DNA of 36,312 nucleotides from assembly GCA_028692635.1 (NCBI GenBank), contig JAQUWX010000014.1, forward strand, positions 1 through 36,312, written 5' to 3'. Shown in pieces: positions 19,321 to 29,238 of the stretch. The translations under genes were made by a program, and so were the position numbers. Within the stretch, counting starts at the first letter, position 1; each line of letters begins with the position of its first letter. This stretch comes from Alphaproteobacteria bacterium (GTDB lineage: Bacteria > Pseudomonadota > Alphaproteobacteria > UBA9219). The notes beneath the pieces were generated by a model. It was not told the DNA's origin. It saw nothing but the letters and a program-made list of their open reading frames with translations, and did not search any database.

Positions 19321-19971
19321 ATGTCTAGCCCCGATCGTGATCCGGTAGAAACTCTGTCGCAGCTTGTGCCGATCGTTATTGAACAAACTTCTCGCGGCGA
19401 ACGCTCATTCGATATTTATTCAAGACTGCTGAAAGAGCGCATCATCTTTCTGGTCGGTTCTGTGGACGATCATATCTCGAGCCTAGTTTGCGCCCAGTTG
19501 CTTTTCCTTGAATCGGAAAATCCAAGCAAAGAAATCTCGTTCTATATCAATTCCCCCGGCGGCGTCGTTTCTGCCGGTATGGCCATGTACGACACCATGC
19601 AGTACATAAAATCTCCGGTTTCTACGGTCTGCATCGGTCAGGCTTGCTCTATGGGCTCGCTTTTGCTCTGCGGCGGCGAAAAGGGTAAGCGCTTCGCTCT
19701 GCCAAACAGCCGCATAATGATCCATCAGCCTTCCGGCGGCGCTCAAGGGCAGGCCACCGATATCGAAATTCAGGCCCGCGAGATCATCAAATTGCGCGAG
19801 AGATTGAATCAGATTTACGTCACTCATACCGGGCAGAACCTGGATACTATCGCTGCCGCCGTTGAGCGCGATAATTTCATGTCCGCCGAGGAGGCTAAGA
19901 CATTCGGCCTTATCGACGAAGTTGTTTATAAACGGGTGGAAAAAGCGGAAACGGAAAACAAAACCTCGTAA
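19321..19971 (+). CDS. clpP: ATP-dependent Clp protease proteolytic subunit
   Basis: [86 protein letters not shown] (catalytic S/H motifs). Confidence 0.98.
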   Translation: MSSPDRDPVETLSQLVPIVIEQTSRGERSFDIYSRLLKERIIFLVGSVDDHISSLVCAQLLFLESENPSKEISFYINSPGGVVSAGMAMYDTMQYIKSPVSTVCIGQACSMGSLLLCGGEKGKRFALPNSRIMIHQPSGGAQGQATDIEIQAREIIKLRERLNQIYVTHTGQNLDTIAAAVERDNFMSAEEAKTFGLIDEVVYKRVEKAETENKTS

Positions 19972-20095
19972 TTCGCAATTTTCGCAGTTTTCTGGCTCCA
20001 TCAAGTTAATAATCCGGTAACTAAAGTCCGGTTAGGGTGGAGCTAGAATAAGATTAGTGCAGGCAAAACCAAACGCTATATAGAGTAAAGTTGAA

Positions 20096-21358
20096 ATGAC
20101 CAAATCCAGCAGCGATATAAAAAACACCCTCTACTGCTCTTTCTGCGGAAAGAGCCAGCACGAGGTGCGCAAACTTATCGCTGGCCCGACAGTGTTCATT
20201 TGTGACGAATGCGTCGAGCTTTGCATGGATATCATCCGGGAGGAGAGCAAGACTACTCTTGTTAAATCCCGCGACGGCGTGCCTACGCCCAGAGATATCA
20301 CTGCGGTGCTCGACGATTATGTTATCGGCCAAGCGCACGCAAAGCGCGTTCTGTCGGTCGCGGTGCATAATCACTATAAGCGTCTAGCTCATAGCGCTCG
20401 CAGCTCTGATGTTGAGCTGGCTAAATCAAATATTCTGCTCGTTGGGCCTACCGGTTGCGGTAAGACGCTTCTTGCTCAGACTTTGGCTCGCATCATCGAC
20501 GTTCCTTTCACTATGGCCGACGCTACAACGCTTACCGAAGCCGGTTATGTCGGTGAAGACGTTGAGAATATCATTCTCAAATTGCTTCAATCCGCCGATT
20601 ACAATGTGGAACGCGCTCAGCGCGGTATCGTTTATATCGACGAGATCGATAAGATTAGTCGCAAATCCGATAATCCATCTATAACTCGTGACGTTTCGGG
20701 CGAGGGCGTGCAGCAGGCTCTTTTGAAAATCATGGAAGGCACGGTTGCCTCCGTTCCTCCGCAAGGCGGAAGAAAACATCCTCAGCAGGAATTCTTGCAG
20801 GTGGATACTACGAACATTCTGTTCATCTGCGGCGGCGCTTTCTCCGGGTTGGAGAAAATCATTTCGGCTCGCGGTCGCGGCTCGTCAATCGGGTTCGGCG
20901 CAGATGTGCGTTCGCCGGAAGAGCGTCGCACCGGAGATATCCTGCGCGAGGTTGAGCCGGACGACTTGCTTAAATTCGGTTTGATTCCAGAATTCATTGG
21001 CCGCTTGCCTGTCGTCGCCACTTTGACCGATCTGGACGAAGCTGCTCTTATAGACATTCTTACGCGTCCAAAGAACGCTCTGGTGAAACAGTTCCAGCGC
21101 TTGTTCGATATGGAAAGCTGCGCTCTCGAAGTCAACGACGATGCGCTTAAGGCTATTGCCAATAAGGCTATTGCCCGCAAAACCGGCGCTCGTGGCCTTC
21201 GGTCTATTATGGAGAGCGTGCTGCTGGATTCTATGTTCGAGCTTCCCGGCACCGATGTTGAAAAAGTAATAATCAACAAGGAAGTCGTGGAAGGTACGGC
21301 TAAGCCGCTCCTCGTTCATGGGGAAAAACGCGCCGCAGAAGACGCTAAGGCTTCGTAA
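20096..21358 (+). CDS. clpX: ATP-dependent Clp protease ATP-binding subunit ClpX
   Basis: Zinc-binding [30 protein letters not shown]; Walker [31 protein letters not shown]. Confidence 0.98.
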   Translation: MTKSSSDIKNTLYCSFCGKSQHEVRKLIAGPTVFICDECVELCMDIIREESKTTLVKSRDGVPTPRDITAVLDDYVIGQAHAKRVLSVAVHNHYKRLAHSARSSDVELAKSNILLVGPTGCGKTLLAQTLARIIDVPFTMADATTLTEAGYVGEDVENIILKLLQSADYNVERAQRGIVYIDEIDKISRKSDNPSITRDVSGEGVQQALLKIMEGTVASVPPQGGRKHPQQEFLQVDTTNILFICGGAFSGLEKIISARGRGSSIGFGADVRSPEERRTGDILREVEPDDLLKFGLIPEFIGRLPVVATLTDLDEAALIDILTRPKNALVKQFQRLFDMESCALEVNDDALKAIANKAIARKTGARGLRSIMESVLLDSMFELPGTDVEKVIINKEVVEGTAKPLLVHGEKRAAEDAKAS

Positions 21359-21510
21359 CGACTACGAAAAGAACGCTATAAAATGCCGTTTTTATGCGCT
21401 GTGGCTTTTTGTGATTTACCATACTTATTTTATCAATTTTTGCTGTCTCCGGCAGCGGAATCAAGGCATTCTGTCTTTAACTCCGCAAACGCGGACTGAA
21501 AGGATTTAGT

Positions 21511-23934
21511 ATGGTTTTGACCTCCCCAAGCGGAGCCTTGTATCCGGTTCTGCCGCTGCGCGATATCGTCGTGTTTCCGCACATGATCGTGCCTCTGTTC
21601 GTGGGCAGGGAAAAATCCGTTCGCGCTCTTGAAGACGCCATGCAGGAAGATAAGCAGATTTTGCTGCTTACTCAGAAAAACGCTTCGCAGGACGATCCTA
21701 TAAAGGAAGATTTATATACTATTGGGACTATCGGAACCATTTTGCAGCTTTTAAAGCTTCCCGATGGCACTGTGAAAGTTCTGGTGGAGGGCGTGCAGCG
21801 CGCTCAGGTAGTTCACCACGCCGAGAATGTTGAATTCTTCCAGGCCTTCGCTGAACGTATGGATGAGTTCGTCACGGATCGCAATGAGCTGGAAGCTTTG
21901 GCTCGCGCCGTCGTCAATCAGTTTGAGCAGTATATAAAGCTGAATAAAAAAATTCCTCCCGAAGTCATGGTTTCGGTGAACCAGATCGACAATGCCGCGA
22001 AGCTGGCGGATACCGTGGCCTCGCATCTGACTTTGAAAATAGCCGAAAAGCAGGAGCTGCTGGAGCTTACTTCTATAAATCAGAGGTTGGAGAAAATCTT
22101 CGGCCACATGGAAGGAGAAATCGGCGTTCTTCAGGTCGAAAAGAAAATCCGCTCACGCGTCAAAAAGCAGATGGAAAAGACCCAGCGCGAATACTATTTG
22201 AACGAGCAGATGAAGGCCATTCAAAAGGAGCTTGGCGAAGGCGAAGACGGCAAGGACGAAAACGCTCTGATAGAAGATCAGATCAACAAAACCAAACTGA
22301 GCAAAGAAGCAAAAGAAAAGGCTATGGCAGAGTTGAAAAAACTCCGCTCGATGAGCCCTATGTCTGCTGAAGCTACGGTCGTGCGTAACTATCTGGACTG
22401 GATCCTCGGTATTCCGTGGCAAAAACGCACTAAGACCAGGCGCAATCTCAAAGAAGCTTTGAAGGTTTTGGATATCGATCATTACGGGCTTGATAAGGTC
22501 AAGGAGCGCATTCTTGAATATCTCGCCGTTCAACAACGTCAGAATAAGCTTAAGGGACCTATCCTCTGTCTGGTTGGGCCTCCGGGCGTGGGTAAAACTT
22601 CGCTTGGCAAATCTATCGCTAAAGCTACTGGCAGAAATTTCGTGCGCATGTCTTTGGGCGGAGTGCGGGATGAAGCCGAAATTCGCGGCCATCGCCGCAC
22701 CTATATCGGATCGTTGCCCGGCAAAGTTATTCAGGGAATGAAGAAAGCAAAATCTTCAAATCCTCTGTTCCTGCTCGATGAGATCGATAAGCTCGGCGCT
22801 GATTGGCGCGGCGATCCGTCTTCGGCTTTGCTCGAGGTGCTCGATCCAGAGCAGAACCATCTTTTCAACGATCACTATCTCGAAGTCGATTACGATCTTT
22901 CCGATGTGATGTTCGTGTGCACTGCCAACAGTCTGCGCATGCCTCAACCTTTGCTCGATCGCATGGAGATCATTCGTCTTGCCGGATATACTGAGGACGA
23001 AAAAATTGAAATCGCGAAACGCCATCTCGTTCCAAAGGTCATCAAGGATAACGGACTGAAGAAGAATGAGTTCGCTATATCCGAAGACGCTTTGCGCGAC
23101 ATCGTGCGCTATTACACTCGCGAAGCCGGAGTGCGTAATATGGAACGCGAGCTTTCAAATCTCGCTCGCAAATCCATAAAGGAAATTCTGGTAAAGAGCC
23201 TGAAGTCGGTTCACATCACACGGCGTAATTTAGAAAAATATGCGGGCGTGAAAAAATTCCTGTTCGGAGAGGTCGAGGCCGAAGATATGGTCGGCGTCAC
23301 CACCGGACTCGCATGGACCGAAGTCGGCGGAGAGATACTGTCGATCGAGGCTCTGTCATTGCCAGGCAAGGGAAAGATCACCATTACCGGCAAGCTGGGC
23401 GACGTTATGCGCGAATCAGTTCAGGCTGCAGAGAGCTATGTTAAGGCTCGAGCCGCCACTTTCGGCATTAACCCTTCGCTTATGGATAAGCACGATATAC
23501 ACGTTCATGTCCCTGAAGGAGCCACTCCGAAGGACGGCCCAAGCGCTGGCGTGGCCATGGTAACCTCTATTGTCTCGGTTATGACCGGCATATCCGTTCA
23601 TAAAGACGTCGCAATGACCGGGGAGATTACATTGAGGGGTAGGGTGCTCCCCATAGGCGGGCTTAAGGAAAAGCTGCTGGCGGCGCTGCGCGGGGGGCTT
23701 ACCACTGTGCTTATTCCCAAGGAAAATGAAAAGGATCTCACAGAGATACCAGACAATGTTAAGCGCGGACTTAAAATCATATTTATCAGCAATGCCGATG
23801 AAGTCCTTAAATATGCTCTCACAAAGCCTCTTGTTCCTATTGAGTGGGATGAAGCCGCTGAAACCGCCGCTCAATCATTAAAAAACAAGGAGGAGGGGGT
23901 TAAACCTGTGGATACAACCTATGGCATTAACTAA
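21511..23934 (+). CDS. lon: ATP-dependent protease La (Lon)
   Basis: [70 protein letters not shown] catalytic Ser motif. Confidence 0.98.
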   Translation: MVLTSPSGALYPVLPLRDIVVFPHMIVPLFVGREKSVRALEDAMQEDKQILLLTQKNASQDDPIKEDLYTIGTIGTILQLLKLPDGTVKVLVEGVQRAQVVHHAENVEFFQAFAERMDEFVTDRNELEALARAVVNQFEQYIKLNKKIPPEVMVSVNQIDNAAKLADTVASHLTLKIAEKQELLELTSINQRLEKIFGHMEGEIGVLQVEKKIRSRVKKQMEKTQREYYLNEQMKAIQKELGEGEDGKDENALIEDQINKTKLSKEAKEKAMAELKKLRSMSPMSAEATVVRNYLDWILGIPWQKRTKTRRNLKEALKVLDIDHYGLDKVKERILEYLAVQQRQNKLKGPILCLVGPPGVGKTSLGKSIAKATGRNFVRMSLGGVRDEAEIRGHRRTYIGSLPGKVIQGMKKAKSSNPLFLLDEIDKLGADWRGDPSSALLEVLDPEQNHLFNDHYLEVDYDLSDVMFVCTANSLRMPQPLLDRMEIIRLAGYTEDEKIEIAKRHLVPKVIKDNGLKKNEFAISEDALRDIVRYYTREAGVRNMERELSNLARKSIKEILVKSLKSVHITRRNLEKYAGVKKFLFGEVEAEDMVGVTTGLAWTEVGGEILSIEALSLPGKGKITITGKLGDVMRESVQAAESYVKARAATFGINPSLMDKHDIHVHVPEGATPKDGPSAGVAMVTSIVSVMTGISVHKDVAMTGEITLRGRVLPIGGLKEKLLAALRGGLTTVLIPKENEKDLTEIPDNVKRGLKIIFISNADEVLKYALTKPLVPIEWDEAAETAAQSLKNKEEGVKPVDTTYGIN

Positions 23935-23981
23935 ATTTGGCTGTATCCCGCAGAAATCCTCTACTTTTTTGCGTATCATGA

Positions 23982-24010
23982 TTGACACGCGAAAATAACG
24001 GTGCCTAGAT
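23982..24010 (+). promoter_or_regulatory. Predicted sigma70-type promoter upstream of hup
   Basis: TTGACA (23982-23987), 17-bp spacer, CTAGAT (24005-24010). Confidence 0.5.
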
Positions 24011-24107
24011 TGGCTCTGTCGCTGATATTGAATTCGCGTGATTCCGCGGGTAGCAAATCAGCCTTCGCACTCAAATTTTTCGTACTCAAACTGAGGGAGA
24101 CTCTAGC

Positions 24108-24413
24108 GTGAACAAGAACGAATTCATCGCCGCCGTCGCTGACAATAAAGCGTTGGCCAAGCTCGATATGTCAAAGACTGCCGTCGCAACCGTCGTCGAC
24201 ACAATCCTTTCGACCATCGAGAACAGCCTGAAAAAGGGTGAAGAAGTACGTTTGGTTGGTTTCGGTAATTTTTATGTATCCAAGCGCGCCGCTGCAAAGG
24301 GCCGCAATCCCCGCACTGGCGAAGTAATCAATATCAAGGCTTCCAAGCTGCCTAAGTTCCGCGCAGGAAAACAGCTTAAGGATCAGGTAAACGGCGCTGC
24401 CGCGAAAAAGTAA
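24108..24413 (+). CDS. hup: DNA-binding protein HU
   Basis: MNKNEFIAAVADN...LKKGEEVRLVGFGNFYVSKRAAAKGRNPRTGEVINIKASKLPKFRAGKQLKDQVN; GTG start. Confidence 0.97.
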   Translation: MNKNEFIAAVADNKALAKLDMSKTAVATVVDTILSTIENSLKKGEEVRLVGFGNFYVSKRAAAKGRNPRTGEVINIKASKLPKFRAGKQLKDQVNGAAAKK

Positions 24414-24436
24414 TCCTGATTACAAAACGCATTAAA

Positions 24437-24471
24437 CGGGCCGAGGAGAAATCCCCGGCCCGCTTTTTTAT
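24437..24471 (+). terminator. Rho-independent terminator after hup
   Basis: CGGGCCGAGG-AGAAAT-CCCCGGCCCG followed by CTTTTTTA. Confidence 0.85.
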
Positions 24472-24549
24472 AATTCAGGAATATGCAAACCAGCTTTTAA
24501 AATTACGTTGTCTGATCTTGCATTCCCTGATACCTGTTCTTTCCTGTAA

Positions 24550-24624
24550 GGGCGGTTAGCTCAGCGGTAGAGCATCTCGTTTACACCGAGAGGGTCGGGA
24601 GTTCGAAACTCTCACCGCCCACCA
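24550..24624 (+). tRNA. tRNA-Val (anticodon TAC)
   Basis: GGGCGGT...CTCGTTTACACCGAG...GGGAGTTCGAAACTCTC...ACCGCCC-A-CCA. Confidence 0.95.
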
Positions 24625-24655
24625 GCCGCGTGTCGCGGCGGACTTTTTGTTTTAT

Positions 24656-25015
24656 TTATCTTGCGTAAGGGCTTACTGGTTTAATCAGCCTGGCGGATTT
24701 GAATTCTCTTGGGATCATTGCTTCAGCTCGCATAAGAACGGCCGATGTCATTATATTGGCGCAAATGATGAATTCTGTTTCATCAGATTTTTGTTTTTGC
24801 ACTATTTCAACAACGGGATTGGATGAACCTCTGGATGGAGCAATTAAACAATTAATGAGATCCCCAAATTCAGGGCATCTTTTCTCGATTTCTGATTTCA
24901 ATAATGATCCGTCGCCAGCGTTCATGTATCTTTCAAGAATAACTTTTGCGGCGCGGAAATGTTCTAAATTTTTTCGTCTCACAAATACTTTTAACTCAAA
25001 TGCAAGATCACTCAT
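24656..25015 (-). CDS. Hypothetical protein (119 aa), no recognised family
   Basis: Complete ORF with GGAAAG RBS-like sequence 5' of the ATG; sits between tRNA-Val and tRNA-Asp. Confidence 0.5.
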   Translation of the reverse strand: MSDLAFELKVFVRRKNLEHFRAAKVILERYMNAGDGSLLKSEIEKRCPEFGDLINCLIAPSRGSSNPVVEIVQKQKSDETEFIICANIMTSAVLMRAEAMIPREFKSARLIKPVSPYAR

Positions 25016-25298
25016 AATTATCTTTCCTTTTAATACGGCTATTTACAACCAGCTACAGGCGAGGCTCATAATATAATTCGCGCTCTTTTAGCCTGAGTTC
25101 TATACGAAATACTTCGCCGTTCGGGCAACCGTCAATCCCCGCCAATACTTTTCTGTGTAATCAGCAAAAATGAGGGTATTCTCTGCTCCTAATTTCCCTC
25201 TAACAGGCCAGAATATGGGCGAAAAGAGGGTTAATTGTTCTTCTGTGGTTGACAGGAGGGGGAGGGATCGCCTAAAGCTTGCGGCCTGCAAGACTATT

Positions 25299-25375
25299 GC
25301 GGGTGTAGCTCAGTTGGTTAGAGCGTCGGCCTGTCACGCCGAAGGTCGCGGGTTCGAGTCCCGTCACTCGCGCCA
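25299..25375 (+). tRNA. tRNA-Asp (anticodon GTC)
   Basis: GCGGGTG...CGGCCTGTCACGCCG...GCGGGTTCGAGTCCCGT...CACTCGC-G-CCA. Confidence 0.95.
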
Positions 25376-25447
25376 TTTTCATGTCCCTCCCTTTAAATTT
25401 TTTGCTATACCTCAGATAGCTTTGAAGCGCATGGGGGTTTCCTTCTG

Positions 25448-26641
25448 ATGACTAATGCACCTGACTTCCCGGTATTGATGCCGGTTTATGACGTGGCGGA
25501 CGTTTACTTTGAGCGCGGAGAGGGCGCTTACCTTTGGGACGACAAGGGCGAATGCTATTTGGATTTCATCGGCGGAATTGCTGTGACAGGGCTTGGACAT
25601 GCTAATCCTGCTATCGTTAAGGCTCTGAAAGATCAGGCCGAAAAGCTTTGGATCACTTCCAATATATTCAAAAATCATAATACCGAGCGACTGGCTAAAA
25701 GACTTGTCGATATTAGTTTTGCCGGTACCGTCTTCTTCCAGAATTCCGGCGTGGAGGCGTGGGAGTGCGGGATAAAGGTCATACGCAAATACTTCAGCAG
25801 CATCGGCCAGCCTCATCGGTATCGCGTCATAACCTTTAATGGATGCTTCCATGGACGCACTCTTACCGCTTGCGCTGCGGCTAAGACTGAGAAAATGGTG
25901 GGCGGGTTCGGGCCTCTATTGGATGGATTCGATCAAGTGGCTTGGGGAGATATTGCGGCTGTGCGCGCTGCCATCACTAACGAGACGGCTGCCATAAATA
26001 TAGAGCCGGTTCAGGGCGAAGGCGGAATGCGCGTAGCATCGAAGGAGTTCATGCGTGAGTTGAGGGCTATCTGCGATGAGTTTGGCTTGTTGCTCTATTT
26101 CGACGAGATACAATGCGGGATGGGACGTACCGGACATATGTTCGCTTATGAGGCTTACGGCATAACGCCCGATGTCATGTGCATCGCAAAGGCTTTGGGC
26201 AATGGATTTCCTATTGCGGCTTGTATGGCAACCACAAAGGCTGCGGGCGGAATGACCGCTGGAACACATGGTTCTACTTATGGGGGTAATCCGCTGGCTA
26301 CCGCTATTGGTAACGCGGTTCTGGACGTTATGACTGCCGATGGTTTCCTTAGCGAAGTTCGGCGCAAGGGCGATCTTCTGTGGCAGGAATTAGAGAAAGT
26401 CCTGAAAAACCATCCTCGCGTGTTCAAAGAGCATCGCGGAGCAGGGATGATGCAGGGGCTGGTTTGCATTCCTCCTAATAAGGAGATCGCCGCAGCTTTG
26501 CTTCAGGAAAAACTGATAACTATATGGGCGGGAGAGAATGTATTAAGGCTGTTGCCTCCGCTTATAGTAAGCGATACTCAAATTGACGAAGCTGTTAGCA
26601 TAATCGATCGCGTGGCCGGAAAATTAGAGGCAAAAGCATGA
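25448..26641 (+). CDS. argD: Acetylornithine aminotransferase-family PLP enzyme
   Basis: GAYLWDDKGECYLDFIGGIAVTGLGHANPAIVKAL, NSGVEAWECGIKVIRKY, ITFNGCFHGRTLTACAAAKTEKM, PVQGEGGM, YFDEIQCGMGRTGHMFAYEAYGITPDVMCIAKALGNGFP, HGSTYGGNPLA. Confidence 0.9.
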   Translation: MTNAPDFPVLMPVYDVADVYFERGEGAYLWDDKGECYLDFIGGIAVTGLGHANPAIVKALKDQAEKLWITSNIFKNHNTERLAKRLVDISFAGTVFFQNSGVEAWECGIKVIRKYFSSIGQPHRYRVITFNGCFHGRTLTACAAAKTEKMVGGFGPLLDGFDQVAWGDIAAVRAAITNETAAINIEPVQGEGGMRVASKEFMRELRAICDEFGLLLYFDEIQCGMGRTGHMFAYEAYGITPDVMCIAKALGNGFPIAACMATTKAAGGMTAGTHGSTYGGNPLATAIGNAVLDVMTADGFLSEVRRKGDLLWQELEKVLKNHPRVFKEHRGAGMMQGLVCIPPNKEIAAALLQEKLITIWAGENVLRLLPPLIVSDTQIDEAVSIIDRVAGKLEAKA

Positions 26642-27288
26642 AATACCGCATAATTATATTGGGAATGACCGTACTCGCCGTCGCAGCTTGCGCCGACACT
26701 CCCAAAAAACGAAAGCTTTGCCCGCAAGTGGCAATAGTTCGCGCTTTGGAAAAGGTGGACGATTACGGCCACGAAGAAATGGAAGAAAAAAATCTCGTCG
26801 CTACGGCTCTCATGGATAGCGTCGAGGGAGAGTGCAAATACAATGACGGAAGAGATGAAGATGTCATGTACGACTGGGGCCTGTTCCAGTTCGGCGGATA
26901 TAGCTATGAGGAAAGCGTAAAAGGTCAGAAGAAAGAGGGGGAAGCTCAACCTCCGGGCGTCGATGTAAATTTCTCTCTGAAGATGCTGGCAAAAAAGGGA
27001 CCTCGCCTGGGCGGAGATCAGTTCAGCGTCCCTTACTTCGTTTCCGTACTGGACCCGGAAAACAAAATTCTCGAGAAGAACCTGATGACCGTTTCTTTCA
27101 AATTCAGCTCGAGCAACGGAATTGCGGAGCAGAGCGATCCTCTGCATGTATTCATTCCCATGCCTAAGGAAGCTAAATCGACCGAATATCGAGTCATCGT
27201 CGGATTTCAGCTTACAGAGGAACAGATAAAAGCCTCTCGCGAAAAAGAAGATGCGGATATGAAAAAGCGCATTAGCGGGGCGAGGTAG
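26638..27288 (+). CDS. Hypothetical lipoprotein
   Basis: Signal peptide with lipobox LAVAAC; 4-nt ATGA overlap with argD; no recognised domain. Confidence 0.75.
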   Translation: MKYRIIILGMTVLAVAACADTPKKRKLCPQVAIVRALEKVDDYGHEEMEEKNLVATALMDSVEGECKYNDGRDEDVMYDWGLFQFGGYSYEESVKGQKKEGEAQPPGVDVNFSLKMLAKKGPRLGGDQFSVPYFVSVLDPENKILEKNLMTVSFKFSSSNGIAEQSDPLHVFIPMPKEAKSTEYRVIVGFQLTEEQIKASREKEDADMKKRISGAR

Positions 27289-27315
27289 AAAGTCATTCCT
27301 GAATCCGCACGCGGC

Positions 27316-28158
27316 TCAGGTGACGCCGTAGCTTTGCACTAAACTGCCGCAGACCAGGTACCAGCCGTCAACCATGACGAAGAATATTACCTTGAACGGC
27401 AGAGATATCACCGAAGGCGGCAGCATCATCATGCCCATAGACATGAGGATAGACGCAATTACCATGTCGATAATGAGAAACGGCAAGAATACCAGAAAGC
27501 CGATTTCAAACGCTCGCCGCAGCTCGGAGATCATAAAGGCAGGAATTAAGGCGCGCAACGGCACCGCGTTTTCCTTTGCTTCCGGTTGAGTTGATTTCTT
27601 TGAAGTTTCTTTGGCGCTTGCAGGAGCAGCTTTCTCATTCGTCTTTGCCGCTTCAGGCTTGGCGTCTATTTTCGACATCTTGATAAATAAATCCACGTCC
27701 TTTTGACGCGCATGTTTCAGCATAAATACCTGGAACGGCTCTACGGTGCGATCAAAGGATGTTTCCTCGTCTATCTCATCGTTCATAAGCGGCTTTATGC
27801 CGTTGTCCCATGCGCGCTCGAACACCGGCTGCATAATGAACATGGTTAGAAACAGCGCCAAACTTACCAGCACGATATTGGGAGGAGTCTGCTGCACGCC
27901 AATGGCATTGCGTAGAAATGAGAGCACGACCGTGATGCGCGTGAAGGACGTGACCATAATCAATATGGACGGCGCCAGCGTCAGCACTGTCATAAGAATT
28001 ATCAACTGCACCAATTTGGCGGTAGTTTGCGGGCCTTGTCCAAGATCCAGATTGATGCTTTGCGCGAATACTTCGCTGGGGATCAGAAAAATTCCCGACA
28101 GGATCACACCAGCGCATGCGCAAATGACGTCTTTTCTCATCAGCGATATTCTTTTCAT
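27316..28158 (-). CDS. fliP: Flagellar biosynthetic protein FliP
   Basis: VTSFTRITVVLSFLRNAIGVQQTPPNIVLVSLALFLTMFIMQPVF, ALIPAFMISELRRAFEIGFLVFLPFLIIDMVIASILMSMGMMMLPPSVISLPFKVIFFVMVDGWYLVCGSLVQSY. Start at internal MKRISLMRK. Confidence 0.96.
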   Translation of the reverse strand: MKRISLMRKDVICACAGVILSGIFLIPSEVFAQSINLDLGQGPQTTAKLVQLIILMTVLTLAPSILIMVTSFTRITVVLSFLRNAIGVQQTPPNIVLVSLALFLTMFIMQPVFERAWDNGIKPLMNDEIDEETSFDRTVEPFQVFMLKHARQKDVDLFIKMSKIDAKPEAAKTNEKAAPASAKETSKKSTQPEAKENAVPLRALIPAFMISELRRAFEIGFLVFLPFLIIDMVIASILMSMGMMMLPPSVISLPFKVIFFVMVDGWYLVCGSLVQSYGVT

Positions 28159-28163
28159 CTTTA

Positions 28164-28481
28164 TCACTTTTTTTCTTCTGCAACGGAAGGCAAGGGAGGA
28201 ACAGGAAGATCGGATGATATTACTATATCCTGATTTATGCCAAGAAGAAGCAAGTGCTCGACTCCATCGCATTGGACTATTGTTAGACGACGACGAGCGT
28301 CAAGAGGCAGCGTTTCTACCAGCTTCAATCTGCGGCGCACTCCCGAAGGAACGTGAGACAACCACCCTTTTAAAGACAAATAGCGCATGCCTAAAGAAAA
28401 GGCTCCAAGCAGCCCTATGAGCGCAAGAGACGCTATTACTACGCGAATAAGAGAAATGCTCTCTGGATCAGGACTTTGCAT
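28164..28481 (-). CDS. fliO: FliO-like flagellar biosynthetic protein
   Basis: Single TM (LIRVVIASLALIGLLGAFSLGMRYL) then LKLVETLPLDARRRLTIVQCDGVEHLLLLGINQDIVIS; immediately upstream of fliP. Start MQSPDPES (28481). Confidence 0.8.
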   Translation of the reverse strand: MQSPDPESISLIRVVIASLALIGLLGAFSLGMRYLSLKGWLSHVPSGVRRRLKLVETLPLDARRRLTIVQCDGVEHLLLLGINQDIVISSDLPVPPLPSVAEEKK

Positions 28482-28767
28482 CTTCCGATACCGCTTTGGC
28501 CGCCTCCGCCAATTGGTTCGCCTGGAAATCTCGCAGCGCCTGCTCATAACCATTGAGCAGCTCGATCAGCGTATTTAGCTCAGGCAGATACTGCTGTTGC
28601 ATGTCCGGCGAGGCTTTTTGCACTTGCTGGCATATTTTAGAAATGCGCTGATCCACACCAACCATGCTTGTTATGGTGCCGTTACCAAGCGCCTGTTTCG
28701 CCGTTACAAAAAATTTCTTCAATGCCTCAAGTTCAGGCATGGCGTCTTCAAAAGTGGGAGTATTCAT
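28468..28767 (-). CDS. Small (99 aa) protein in flagellar cluster, function unknown
   Basis: MNTPTFEDAMPELEALKKFFVTAKQALGNGTITSMVGVDQRISKICQQVQKASPDMQQQYLPELNTLIELLNGYEQALRDFQANQLAEAAKAVSEDAKS; overlaps the fliO start; predicted helical/acidic. Confidence 0.7.
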   Translation of the reverse strand: MNTPTFEDAMPELEALKKFFVTAKQALGNGTITSMVGVDQRISKICQQVQKASPDMQQQYLPELNTLIELLNGYEQALRDFQANQLAEAAKAVSEDAKS

Positions 28768-28782
28768 ACCTGACCTCTTGTT

Positions 28783-29121
28783 CTATGGCGCGCCGGAACG
28801 CTCCGTTGAAATTGCCGCAGCGGCATTAGCTTCATACACTTTAGCAAGAATCTCCGCTACGGCTACTATAGCCTCACTTGGTATAGGAGTATCAAGCTCC
28901 AATTGAACAAGTATCTCAGCCAGATCGGCATCCTCACGAACTTTTATGCCTTTCTCGAAAGCCAAAGCCAAAATCTTTTCCGCAAATTTTCCCCGCCCTG
29001 CGGCCATTATCTTTGCTTGAGAATCCTCCCCGCGTTTGTCGTCGCCAATGGCGACCGCGACCGCGCCTGCGGTCGGCCTTATTGGCTTGTACGGAGAAGA
29101 GGGTGAATTATCTTCAAACAT
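28783..29121 (-). CDS. FlhB C-terminal-domain paralog (FlhX-like export switch homolog)
   Basis: AGAVAVAIGDD...KIMAAGRGKFAEKILALAFEKGIKVREDADLAEILVQLELDTPIPSEAIVAVAEILAKVYEAN aligns with the cytoplasmic domain of FlhB (compare 31520-32590) without TM segments or NPTH. Confidence 0.85.
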   Translation of the reverse strand: MFEDNSPSSPYKPIRPTAGAVAVAIGDDKRGEDSQAKIMAAGRGKFAEKILALAFEKGIKVREDADLAEILVQLELDTPIPSEAIVAVAEILAKVYEANAAAAISTERSGAP

Positions 29122-29238
29122 CCCAATAGTTTACACATCGCAACGATTATGTCCAATATTGAGTTTTTATAGCTTGTTAAGATACACCTACAAGCAATAA
29201 TATGATAACATCCTCTGCGGTCCTTTGAGGTTTGATCC

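Noticed and set aside
20782-21319. Antisense ORFs (165 and 144 aa) within clpX
   Set aside because: Overlap conserved AAA+ coding sequence; no independent support.
25170-25448. 92-aa plus-strand ORF spanning tRNA-Asp (GVAQLVRASACHAEGRGFESRHSRH)
   Set aside because: This is the translated tRNA gene, a well-known annotation artefact.
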